Shown here one piece after another: positions 44,462 to 51,935 of a stretch of 64,000 nucleotides of DNA. Where the stretch lies: positions 1-64,000 of the forward strand of contig NZ_JAFLJM010000001.1 of the NCBI RefSeq assembly GCF_017745675.1, written 5' to 3'. The notes under the pieces were generated by a model that saw only the letters and a program-made list of their open reading frames with translations, was not told where the DNA came from and ran no database searches. The number at the start of each line of letters is the position of its first letter. The stretch's first letter is position 1. Position numbers and translations under genes: made by a program. Source of the stretch: Alkalihalobacillus sp. BA299. GTDB lineage: Bacteria > Bacillota > Bacilli > Bacillales > Bacillaceae_F.

Positions 44462-45535
44462 ATGAAATCTAATGAAAATGATATGATCTCTTCTGTTCGG
44501 GAAGGGGAAGATTTTAATAGGGAAGCATTTCACTCCTTTTTACTTACTAATGTGGATTGGTGGCCAAATGAACCACTTGAGGTAACTCAATTTTCATCAG
44601 GATATTCAAATTTAACCTACTTAATTCGATGTGGTGAAGTAGAAGTCGTTATGCGTCGCCCCCCTTTAGGACCTCTACCGCCTAAAGCGCACGACATGAA
44701 AAGGGAGTTTTCATTACTAAAAAAATTATACGCAGCATTTCCATATGTACCTAAAACCTATACTTTATGTGAAGATGAGTCAATAATTGGCGTGCCGTTT
44801 TATGTGATGGAACGCAAAAAAGGGTTAGTTTTCGATGGTAAATTCCCACAAGGCTTTACTGTGACCGAAGAAAAATGCAAACAAATTTCTTATGCAGCTG
44901 TTGATACGCTTGCACAGCTTCATCAAATTGATTACAGAGAAGTAGGGTTGGAAAATTTTGGTCGTCCTGAAGGGTTTATAGAAAGACAGGTACACAATTG
45001 GATAAAAAGGTATGAGCGAAGTAAAACGCATGATATTCCTCATTTTGAGATAATAGCAAAATGGTTTACCGAAAACATACCATCTTCAAATGGTGCAGCA
45101 GTTATTCACAATGATTATAAACTTAACAACATGATGTTTTCAGAGAAAAATGTCAGTAAAGTTGAGTCCGTTTTTGACTGGGAATTAGCTACCATCGCTG
45201 ATCCATTATTTGATTTAGCTGCTGCATTAGGTTATTGGACGGAACCAAATGATTGGGAGAGTGTAAAAACCAGCTTACCTTCTTTGACTACAACACCAGG
45301 GTTTATTTCACGTGATGAGTACATACATCGTTACTCCTTAAAAACATCACAAGATATACCTCCTCTTCATTTTTATATGGCATTTACTTATTTTAAAATT
45401 GCTGTTGTCATGCAACAAATATATTTTAGGTGGTTCAATGGTCAAACAAAAGACAGTCGCTTTGCTACCTTAGATATATCGATAAGAAGTTTGATGGAAT
45501 ATGCAAATGAAATAATCATCACAAAGAAATTTTAA
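44462..45535 (+). CDS. APH-fold kinase, ACAD11-kinase/LvaA-like
   Basis: 357-residue aminoglycoside-phosphotransferase-fold kinase. Catalytic loop VIHNDYKLNNMMF (His-x-Asp-x4-Asn; about 218-230) and the metal-binding DWE in VFDWELATIADPLFDLA are intact. The N-lobe has SSGYSNLTYLI and a VVMRRPPLG segment. Family members next to ACAD10/11-type dehydrogenases phosphorylate 4-hydroxyacyl-CoAs rather than antibiotics (LvaA in Pseudomonas levulinate catabolism, the N-terminal half of ACAD11). ATG 44462 is chosen because AAGGCGGT lies eight bases upstream; the frame opens at TTG 44441. Same operon as the dehydrogenase. Confidence 0.85.
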   Translation: MKSNENDMISSVREGEDFNREAFHSFLLTNVDWWPNEPLEVTQFSSGYSNLTYLIRCGEVEVVMRRPPLGPLPPKAHDMKREFSLLKKLYAAFPYVPKTYTLCEDESIIGVPFYVMERKKGLVFDGKFPQGFTVTEEKCKQISYAAVDTLAQLHQIDYREVGLENFGRPEGFIERQVHNWIKRYERSKTHDIPHFEIIAKWFTENIPSSNGAAVIHNDYKLNNMMFSEKNVSKVESVFDWELATIADPLFDLAAALGYWTEPNDWESVKTSLPSLTTTPGFISRDEYIHRYSLKTSQDIPPLHFYMAFTYFKIAVVMQQIYFRWFNGQTKDSRFATLDISIRSLMEYANEIIITKKF

Positions 45536-45741
45536 TCGAGAAACTACCTCTCTATTAATAAACCACTACTGGATTTTTTTTATTAGACTTTTATAGTGAT
45601 GCTTTACCCCATTAGTGGTTCATCTTCATGTTGTGCTAAATATATAACTCTTGAAACAGTAAATTTCGCTAGAACAAGTTAAATTATCCTGACATGTAAC
45701 AAAGTTAAAATACAGTTTTAGTTTAAAGGAGGTAAGTGGAT

Positions 45742-46503
45742 TTGGATCATCTATTTAACTTAAATGATAAAATCGCATTAATTACAGGAGGAAGTCGTGG
45801 TATAGGAAAACAGATTGTGAAAACTTATGCTAGACAAGGTGCTGCTGTCGTAATTGCCAGCCGTAATATCAATGATTGTAATAATGTTGCAGAAGAAGTA
45901 ATTAATGAAGGCGGAAAGGCAATGGCAATCAAGTGTGATATGGCTAACTTAGATGACATTACTAATATGTTCAAATCAATAGTTGATACATTTGGTCAAC
46001 TGGACATTTTGGTTAATAACGCTGGTGTAAGTATTACAAAACCTTCTGTAGAAGTAACAAGTAAAGAATGGGATACGATGTTCGATATTAATATAAAAGG
46101 ACTGTTCTTCGCTTGTCAGGAAGCGGCCAAAATCATGATAGAACAAGGGCAGGGAAGGATTATTAATATATCATCAATTGGTGGAATTAAAACATTTAAA
46201 CGGATTGCGCCGTATGGTGCGAGTAAAGCAGCTGTAATTCACTTAACTAAATCCCTTGCTTCTGAGTGGGCAAGACATGGAATTTTAGTAAACGGAATTG
46301 CACCTGGACTGATCAGTACTGATATTAATACAGAGGAGGTAGGTGATGAAAAGTTATTACAAAAAATGTTACAAATGATCCCGCTTAGGCATCTTGGAGA
46401 ACCATCTGATATTGCAACTATGGCACTGGTCTTAGCATCAGATGCCTCGAATTTTATGACAGGTCAAACTATCAGTATTGATGGTGGAGTAACGTCAGAG
46501 TGA
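45742..46503 (+). CDS. Short-chain dehydrogenase/reductase (FabG-like), first
   Basis: 253-residue classical SDR: cofactor motif TGGSRGIG (about 14-21), NNAG (about 92-95), catalytic Ser in NISSIGG and Y-x3-K in YGASK (about 158-162), C-terminal FMTGQTISIDGG. The ARN-like residues after the second strand (ASRNIND) suggest NADP use. TTG 45742 is preferred to GTG 45736 because AAAGGAGGT lies eight bases before it. Likely oxidises a hydroxyacyl-CoA or alcohol in this pathway. The preceding 200 bases show no operator copy, so it may be read through from the kinase gene. Confidence 0.85.
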   Translation: MDHLFNLNDKIALITGGSRGIGKQIVKTYARQGAAVVIASRNINDCNNVAEEVINEGGKAMAIKCDMANLDDITNMFKSIVDTFGQLDILVNNAGVSITKPSVEVTSKEWDTMFDINIKGLFFACQEAAKIMIEQGQGRIINISSIGGIKTFKRIAPYGASKAAVIHLTKSLASEWARHGILVNGIAPGLISTDINTEEVGDEKLLQKMLQMIPLRHLGEPSDIATMALVLASDASNFMTGQTISIDGGVTSE

Positions 46504-46605
46504 TTCCTAGTTAGCATTTATAATAGAATTACTGAAATATTTAGAAATTCCTACTTTGAGGTTTTAATTACAAAATAATAACCAATATATAAGGAGGCAC
46601 AATTT

Positions 46606-47199
46606 TTGACGGAAGCGAATTTAAAACCAAAAACAAATAGAGGAATTCAAACACGGAATAAGCTTCTAAGATCCGCAGAATATATCTTTGGAAAAAATGG
46701 TTATCACAATAGCAGTATAACAGAAATCACACAACGAGCAGGAGTATCACTTGGGAATTTCTATACTTATTTTGAGTCAAAATATAAAATATTTGAATGT
46801 CTTTTATGGGAAATGCAGAGAGAATTAATTCAGCTAATAAAAGATAGGACAGCAGGGATAGAAAATAGGATTGAAATGGAAAGGGCTGGATTTAAAGCAC
46901 TATTCGAATTCTTAAAAAAAAGACCGTACTGGTATAGTTTGTTCCCTCAAGCAGAATTTGTAAATAAAGAGCTGCACCGAAAAACATTGGAAAAGTTTGC
47001 AAATACGTATATATATAGGATTGAAAAATCTATCAAAAAAAAAGAGATTAGAAACCTTAATCAAGAAATACTAGTGTATTCGTTGATGGGAATTATGAAC
47101 TATTTAGGGATGAAATGGATTTTGTGGGACAAAAAAGAGGTTGATGATGAGTTAATTGATGAGTTGATGGTGTTTGTTAAATTTGGAATTCATATATAA
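46606..47199 (+). CDS. TetR-family transcriptional regulator
   Basis: 197-residue TetR-type repressor. The N-terminal helix-turn-helix spans about 12-60: NKLLRSAEYIFGKNGYHNSS, then ITEITQRAGVSLGNFYTYFE. The helical C terminus (about 70-197) would bind an effector, in such clusters usually an acyl-CoA. TTG 46606 follows AAGGAGG at eight bases. It is the only DNA-binding regulator in blocks A and B, which makes it the prime candidate for the seven TGAAANNYGATTCA sites. No site lies directly before it, but it may be read through from the controlled genes upstream, giving feedback. Confidence 0.85.
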   Translation: MTEANLKPKTNRGIQTRNKLLRSAEYIFGKNGYHNSSITEITQRAGVSLGNFYTYFESKYKIFECLLWEMQRELIQLIKDRTAGIENRIEMERAGFKALFEFLKKRPYWYSLFPQAEFVNKELHRKTLEKFANTYIYRIEKSIKKKEIRNLNQEILVYSLMGIMNYLGMKWILWDKKEVDDELIDELMVFVKFGIHI

Positions 47200-47313
47200 A
47201 AATTGTAGGGATGGTAAATCAATAATTGATGCAAAAGTAGTATTAATTACAATTACTGATAACAGTTTAAACACTTAAAACAATTTAAATATTTTAAATA
47301 TTCAAGTTGTATA

Positions 47314-47368
47314 TTGCGATATATCAAAGCTTGTAATAAAATAAAACTGAAAAGCGATTCATATATCA
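47314..47368 (+). promoter_or_regulatory. Promoter with shared operator, site 4
   Basis: TTGCGA (47314-47319), 17 bases, TAAAAT (47337-47342), then operator TGAAAAGCGATTCA at 47348-47361, six bases after the -10. The operator is identical to site 3. It lies about 240 bases before the second SDR gene, giving a long leader. The rest of 47200-47604 has no gene. Confidence 0.65.
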
Positions 47369-47435
47369 ATTGTCATAATAGATCTGGAAGTGATTAATCA
47401 GATATGTTTAGTATGATGGAGTATAGGGTATTTAT

Positions 47436-47461
47436 TAAAATAGTAAATGAAACATGAATCA
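47436..47461 (+). promoter_or_regulatory. Shared operator, site 5, with -10 box
   Basis: TAAAAT (47436-47441) followed seven bases on by TGAAACATGAATCA (47448-47461), a near-palindromic copy. No good -35 was seen, so this may be a second operator in the same leader rather than a separate promoter. Two operators 100 bases apart would allow looping or cooperative binding. Confidence 0.5.
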
Positions 47462-47604
47462 GGTTACACAAAATTATAAATTTTAAGAGGTATCATAAAA
47501 TAAGTCTTAAATGAAAACTGTATCTCCCTAAGATCTTCATACTCTCGTTATTAATTGGGTTACTCTTCCAACCTATAAAATTATTCAAAGATTGAAGGAG
47601 GTTA

Positions 47605-48339
47605 ATGATGTCGGTCAAGGATCAAAACTCATACAAAGTAGCATTAGTAACTGGTGCAGCTAGAGGAATTGGACGAGAAATCGCACTTACGCTTGCCGAA
47701 AGAGGAATTTCTGTAGGATTATGTGATATCTCCCCAGAGGTTCATAAAACCTGTAAAGAAATTCAAGCCTTAGGCGTTCCATCTGCTGCAGAAATAGTGG
47801 ATATTTCTAATGAGGAAGATGTAAATCGGGCATATGAGTCCATTTCTATCAAACTAGGTACTATCGATGTGCTGGTAAACAATGCTGGTATTGGCCAACT
47901 AAAATCTTTGGTAGACTACAGCATTTCTGAATGGGATCAAACATTTTCCGTCAATATCCGAGGTGCGTTTATATTTAGTCAAAAGGTACTCCCAAATATG
48001 ATGGAACAGCATAATGGATTGATTGTTAATATCGCCTCAATTTGGGGATTACGTGGGGCGAGTGGTCGGTCCGCATATGCAGCATCTAAACATGCATTAG
48101 TTGGAATGAGTAAATGTTTAGCTGATGAATGTCACCCATACCGTATTCGTGTTATCGCACTATGTCCAGGCAATGTTCTTACAGATTTAGCAAAAGGAAG
48201 CGAAGCTGACACAACGGGCTGGATGGAACCAAAAGATGTTGCTGATGTTGTCGGGTATTTGTGTGACCCTGGCAGCAGGGCTATCGTTGGAAGCACAATC
48301 GAGGTAAATGGTTGGGGGAGGCCACCTGAATTTAAGTAG
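47605..48339 (+). CDS. Short-chain dehydrogenase/reductase, second
   Basis: 244-residue classical SDR: TGAARGIG cofactor motif (about 16-23), Asp at the end of strand 2 (CDIS) suggesting NAD, NNAG (about 90-93), catalytic IASIWG and Y-x3-K in YAASK. It ends AIVGSTIEVNGWGRPPEFK. Two adjacent ATGs (47605, 47608) follow AAGGAGGT; either may be used. First gene after the double-operator leader, leading the Rieske-amidohydrolase-thiolase set. Confidence 0.85.
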   Translation: MMSVKDQNSYKVALVTGAARGIGREIALTLAERGISVGLCDISPEVHKTCKEIQALGVPSAAEIVDISNEEDVNRAYESISIKLGTIDVLVNNAGIGQLKSLVDYSISEWDQTFSVNIRGAFIFSQKVLPNMMEQHNGLIVNIASIWGLRGASGRSAYAASKHALVGMSKCLADECHPYRIRVIALCPGNVLTDLAKGSEADTTGWMEPKDVADVVGYLCDPGSRAIVGSTIEVNGWGRPPEFK

Positions 48340-48473
48340 AATTCGGCCATCATCAAAAAAATTTTTTTAGAAGATTTTATTTATGCTAATAACAATAGCA
48401 CCTGTAAATTTGGTGAAATTGTTTAGTAGTCTATATTTAAAAAATTATTCTAATAAAGGGGTGTAATTCAAGA

Positions 48474-48824
48474 ATGAAGCAATTGCTTTGTAAGGTAGAT
48501 GACCTCCAGTCGGGAGAAATGAAAGCGTTTAAACTTAAGAGTCGACAAATTGTTTTGGTCAGAAATGGAGATGATTTCCATGCGGTAAGTGGTATTTGTC
48601 CACACCAAGCAGCATTGATGGGTGAAGGACATCTAAAAGGAACCAATTTAACAACAGCTGAAGTAGGTCATTATTGCTATGGGAAGGATAAACAAATACT
48701 CACTTGTCCATGGCATCATTATGAATTTGATGTAACAACAGGTGAATCGCTATTTGATTCTGAGTACAAGTTGAAAACTTATAAAGTTGAAGTTTCAGAG
48801 GAAGATGTGTTTATTGACTTTTAA
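48474..48824 (+). CDS. Rieske [2Fe-2S] ferredoxin-like protein
   Basis: 116-residue single Rieske domain. Cluster ligands are Cys42 and His44 (CPHQ) and Cys78 and His81 (TCPWHHYEFD). The 33 residues between the two pairs are longer than in typical Rieske ferredoxins. There is no oxygenase alpha subunit nearby, so it may serve another redox partner or the amidohydrolase next door. It would be cytoplasmic and soluble. RBS AAAGGGG; a terminator-like hairpin follows. Confidence 0.85.
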   Translation: MKQLLCKVDDLQSGEMKAFKLKSRQIVLVRNGDDFHAVSGICPHQAALMGEGHLKGTNLTTAEVGHYCYGKDKQILTCPWHHYEFDVTTGESLFDSEYKLKTYKVEVSEEDVFIDF

Positions 48825-48836
48825 CTAATCCAAAAA

Positions 48837-48888
48837 AATTACTTAGAAGAAATTACGACTAAAGTAAAAGTAATTCTTTTTTAATTTT
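48837..48888 (+). terminator. Terminator-like hairpin after the Rieske gene
   Basis: AATTACTT / AAGTAATT arms followed by CTTTTTTAATTTTT. The loop is long (23 bases), so strength is uncertain. Confidence 0.5.
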
Positions 48889-48933
48889 TGGCTAATCAAA
48901 TTTATAAATTGATACAAATTAGGAGGTTTTACT

Positions 48934-50076
48934 ATGGCAATGGCAGAAGAAAAATTAACTGATAATCGTAAATCATTAAAAGTGATAGATTGTGATGTTC
49001 ACGTTCAAGAAACTTCATTTGATGAATTGGTTGGATACATGGATAAACATTGGAAAAATTTCGCACAATCTGCATCTCAATTTAAACAACTTATGAGTAT
49101 CAGTTATGCAATAGTTGCAAATGGTGGTGTTAGAAAAGATTCATGGGGCCCAAATGGTGAGTATCCTGGATCGTCTGTTGAATTTTTGAAAAAACAATTG
49201 CTCGAAGAACATCGGATTAATATGGCTGTATTATACCCGAACGGCACTTTCTGTCTTAATAGTTTACCTCAAGATCATTGGGCAGGAGCTATCGCATCTG
49301 CTTTAAATGACTGGTTAATTGACAAGTGGTTGTCAAAAGATCCTCGTTTCAAAGGTACGGTTTCCATTGCTGCCGCAGATCCAGAGGCTGCAGCACGTGA
49401 AATCGATCGTGTTGGAGGGCACCCTCAAATGGTTCAAGTAGGTCTTGCTATCCACTCCCCGCACAGAGGGTATGGTGACAAATTTTATGATCCTATCTGG
49501 GAAGCTGCAATTCGTAACAACTTAGTTTGTACCTTCCATGTTTCACTACCAGGCGGTCAAAATAAGTATCATGCAACAGGCGCTCAAAAATACTATGGTG
49601 AGTATCAAACTCTTAATTGCTTAACGTTCCAGGCTCAAATGGCAAGTATGGTATTTGGTGGTGTTTTTGATAAGTTTCCAGGTCTCAAGGTGGCTTTTGT
49701 TGAAGGTGGATTTGGATGGGTACCTAATATGATGTATACAATGGATACTCATTGGAAAGCTTTGCGACTTGAAACACCATGGGTTAAGCGTTATCCAAGT
49801 GAATATGTTAAAGAGCATTTTTGGTTCGGAACACAACCTTTTATCGAGTCAGTGGAGGATCCAAATAATATCTTACAATTAATTGAAATGGTTGGAACAG
49901 ATCGTATGATTTTTACAAGTGATTACCCGCACTGGGAATTTGATGCTCCGACTGCAGCATTCAATAAAATCCCAGCGGATATCCGTAGAAAAATTCTGTT
50001 TGAAAATCCAGCTACTTATTTAGGGCTTTCTGCAAAAGATTTGAAGATTATTGAAGATGCATCTAGCAAATCATAA
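48934..50076 (+). CDS. Amidohydrolase-2 family (ACMSD-like) protein
   Basis: 380-residue TIM-barrel metal-dependent hydrolase/decarboxylase of the amidohydrolase-2 type. Metal-site features: DCDVHV (about 19-24), His in TFHVSLPGG (about 205), His in DTHWKA, and Asp in IFTSDYPHWEFD (about 330). Relatives are hydrolases or non-oxidative decarboxylases such as ACMSD and often occur in catabolic clusters for aromatic or cyclic compounds. Here it could open a ring or hydrolyse a lactone or beta-diketone. RBS TAGGAGGT. Confidence 0.85.
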   Translation: MAMAEEKLTDNRKSLKVIDCDVHVQETSFDELVGYMDKHWKNFAQSASQFKQLMSISYAIVANGGVRKDSWGPNGEYPGSSVEFLKKQLLEEHRINMAVLYPNGTFCLNSLPQDHWAGAIASALNDWLIDKWLSKDPRFKGTVSIAAADPEAAAREIDRVGGHPQMVQVGLAIHSPHRGYGDKFYDPIWEAAIRNNLVCTFHVSLPGGQNKYHATGAQKYYGEYQTLNCLTFQAQMASMVFGGVFDKFPGLKVAFVEGGFGWVPNMMYTMDTHWKALRLETPWVKRYPSEYVKEHFWFGTQPFIESVEDPNNILQLIEMVGTDRMIFTSDYPHWEFDAPTAAFNKIPADIRRKILFENPATYLGLSAKDLKIIEDASSKS

Positions 50077-50252
50077 CTTGTAAGAATTTAATTCTCTTCA
50101 AGTTGGTTAATATATTACAAGTTTGATGGTATTGAGTTATCAGGATGAGTGACCTCTTATGCTGTTGCTATACTTTTCATTTTAATGCAATATGAATAAT
50201 TAAATAATTTATGTTGATCTAGTTGGTATTATGATATTTAGGGGTGTGTAGT

Positions 50253-51428
50253 ATGATAACGGCAAGAAATCGACCAAATTTTTTGGGCAGAACAGCTATT
50301 GCAGGTGTAGGATATACAGAACTTTCGAAAAATTCCGGAAGAACAGTTCTAAATCTAGCATCGGAGGCATGTAAAAGGGCCGTAGCGGATGCAGGAATAA
50401 ACTTAAAAGATATTGATGGAGTATTGAGTTATAGCGTATTAAATGACTCAGTATCGAGCGAAGCGGTGGCGACCGCTCTAGGGTTACCTCAATTAAATTA
50501 TCTTCTTAATTTGAATACTGGGGGTCAGGCACCTTCTTACTTGGTTATGCTTGCAGCTATGGCGATTGAAGCAGGCTTGGCGGAAAATGTGTTAGTGTTT
50601 AGAGCTCTTAACGGCCGTAGTGGGAAGCGCATTGGTGGAATGCAAGTGGCTGGTGAAGCTGCCCAATTTCGTGACCCAATAGGCTATATAGGTCAGCCTG
50701 CATACATGGGTATGTGGGGACGGCGTTTTATGATTGAAACGGGTGCGACCTATGAAGATTTAGCAGCGGTAGCCATCGCGCAGCGTAAATATGCTGAATT
50801 AAATGAGCGAGCCGTTATTCGTAAACCACTTACGATGGATGACTATTTAGAAAGCCCTTGGATTGTTGATCCATTTAGAAAAGCTGATTGTACAACAGAG
50901 GTTGACGGCGCTTGCGCTGTGCTAGTCACTTCTTTAGCGAATGCTCGCCAAATGAAACAGCCCCCAGCGGTAATCGAAGGAGCTGCATATGTAAGTGGAG
51001 AGCGACCAGGATTGGACATGAGTGATGATCTACTCTGGGATAACCTAGCCATTAATTATACAAAATTGCTATCAGATCAATTATGGAAAAGCGCAGGATT
51101 GGGTCCAAAGGATGTAGATTTTGCTGAGATTTATGATTGTTTTTCGAGTGTAGTGTTAATAGGGTTGGAAGGTCTTGGTTTAACAGGGTACGGCGAATCT
51201 GGAGAATTCGTGAGAGCTGGAGAAACAGGGTTACACGGACAGCTTCCGGTAAATACAAATGGAGGCCTGCTTTGCGAGGGATATCTACACGGAATGAACA
51301 CAGTGGCAGAAGCAGTTCTACAAATACAGGGGCGCGGCGAACAACGACAGGTTCCAAAGGCAAATGTTGGTGTCGTTACATCTAGCGGACAAGTGGATGG
51401 TTCTGCATTAGTATTGAGGAGGGATTGA
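50253..51428 (+). CDS. Thiolase-fold protein without catalytic Cys (Ltp2-like)
   Basis: 391-residue thiolase-fold protein of the lipid-transfer (SCPx) group. The active-site Cys motif of true thiolases is replaced: NLNTGGQAPS aligns with NACASG, so no nucleophile is present. The C-terminal Cys of thiolases is also absent (VVTSSGQVDG). Instead it carries AEIYDCFSS (about 290) and CEGYLHGMNTVAE, which match the Tyr-bearing segments of Ltp2, the steroid side-chain retro-aldolase. Ltp2 works with a DUF35 protein, and such a gene follows by three bases. ATG 50253 is chosen because the frame's first GTG (50244) overlaps the GGGGTG site. Likely an aldol-type C-C lyase on a 3-hydroxyacyl-CoA. Confidence 0.82.
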   Translation: MITARNRPNFLGRTAIAGVGYTELSKNSGRTVLNLASEACKRAVADAGINLKDIDGVLSYSVLNDSVSSEAVATALGLPQLNYLLNLNTGGQAPSYLVMLAAMAIEAGLAENVLVFRALNGRSGKRIGGMQVAGEAAQFRDPIGYIGQPAYMGMWGRRFMIETGATYEDLAAVAIAQRKYAELNERAVIRKPLTMDDYLESPWIVDPFRKADCTTEVDGACAVLVTSLANARQMKQPPAVIEGAAYVSGERPGLDMSDDLLWDNLAINYTKLLSDQLWKSAGLGPKDVDFAEIYDCFSSVVLIGLEGLGLTGYGESGEFVRAGETGLHGQLPVNTNGGLLCEGYLHGMNTVAEAVLQIQGRGEQRQVPKANVGVVTSSGQVDGSALVLRRD

Positions 51429-51431
51429 TAG

Positions 51432-51851
51432 ATGCAAAAACAAGAAAAAATGAATGATTATATTGCTCCAGAGAAAAATCAGGATACTGAATTTTGGTGG
51501 GAAGGTGTAGAAAATCACGAACTTCGAATCCAAGCTTGTGATGATTGCGGAAAACAATGGTTTCCTCCTGTGCACAGTTGTCCATATTGTGCAAGTGAAA
51601 AGTGGAAATGGGTGAACGCCTCAGGGGTTGGAAGTGTTTATTCTTGGGTAGTCTATCACCGAGCATTTCATCCAGCCTTTAAAGATGACTTGCCTTATAC
51701 GGTTCTTACAGTAAAATTAGCTGAAGGTCCAAGGATTGTAGGACGCTTAATTCAACAAAATGATGATGTTGAGGTATATGCAGATATGCAGGTAAAAGCT
51801 ACGTTTTATGAACGAAATGGTAATACATTGCTAGGTTTTACGAGGGTGTAA
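51432..51851 (+). CDS. DUF35 OB-fold protein with N-terminal zinc ribbon, first
   Basis: 139-residue partner of the preceding thiolase-fold protein. The zinc ribbon is CDDCGKQWFPPVHSCPYCAS (about 36-55), followed by an OB domain with VYSWVVYHRAFHPAF and a DLPYTVLTVKLAEG strand. DUF35 proteins are obligate partners of Ltp2-type aldolases and of some SCPx thiolases, helping to bind the CoA substrate. The ATG is three bases after the upstream stop with GAGGAGGG as its site, so the two are translated together. Confidence 0.88.
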   Translation: MQKQEKMNDYIAPEKNQDTEFWWEGVENHELRIQACDDCGKQWFPPVHSCPYCASEKWKWVNASGVGSVYSWVVYHRAFHPAFKDDLPYTVLTVKLAEGPRIVGRLIQQNDDVEVYADMQVKATFYERNGNTLLGFTRV

Positions 51852-51935
51852 AGTAGAATTACATTTACCATAACAAGACCGAAAGATTAATAATTGGAGA
51901 GTGTTTAAGATTTGATAGAACCAGGAGGAATATAT

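Noticed and set aside
44462-45535. Aminoglycoside resistance gene
   Set aside because: The APH fold is present, but the adjacent ACAD11-type dehydrogenase and shared operator point to acyl-CoA metabolism.
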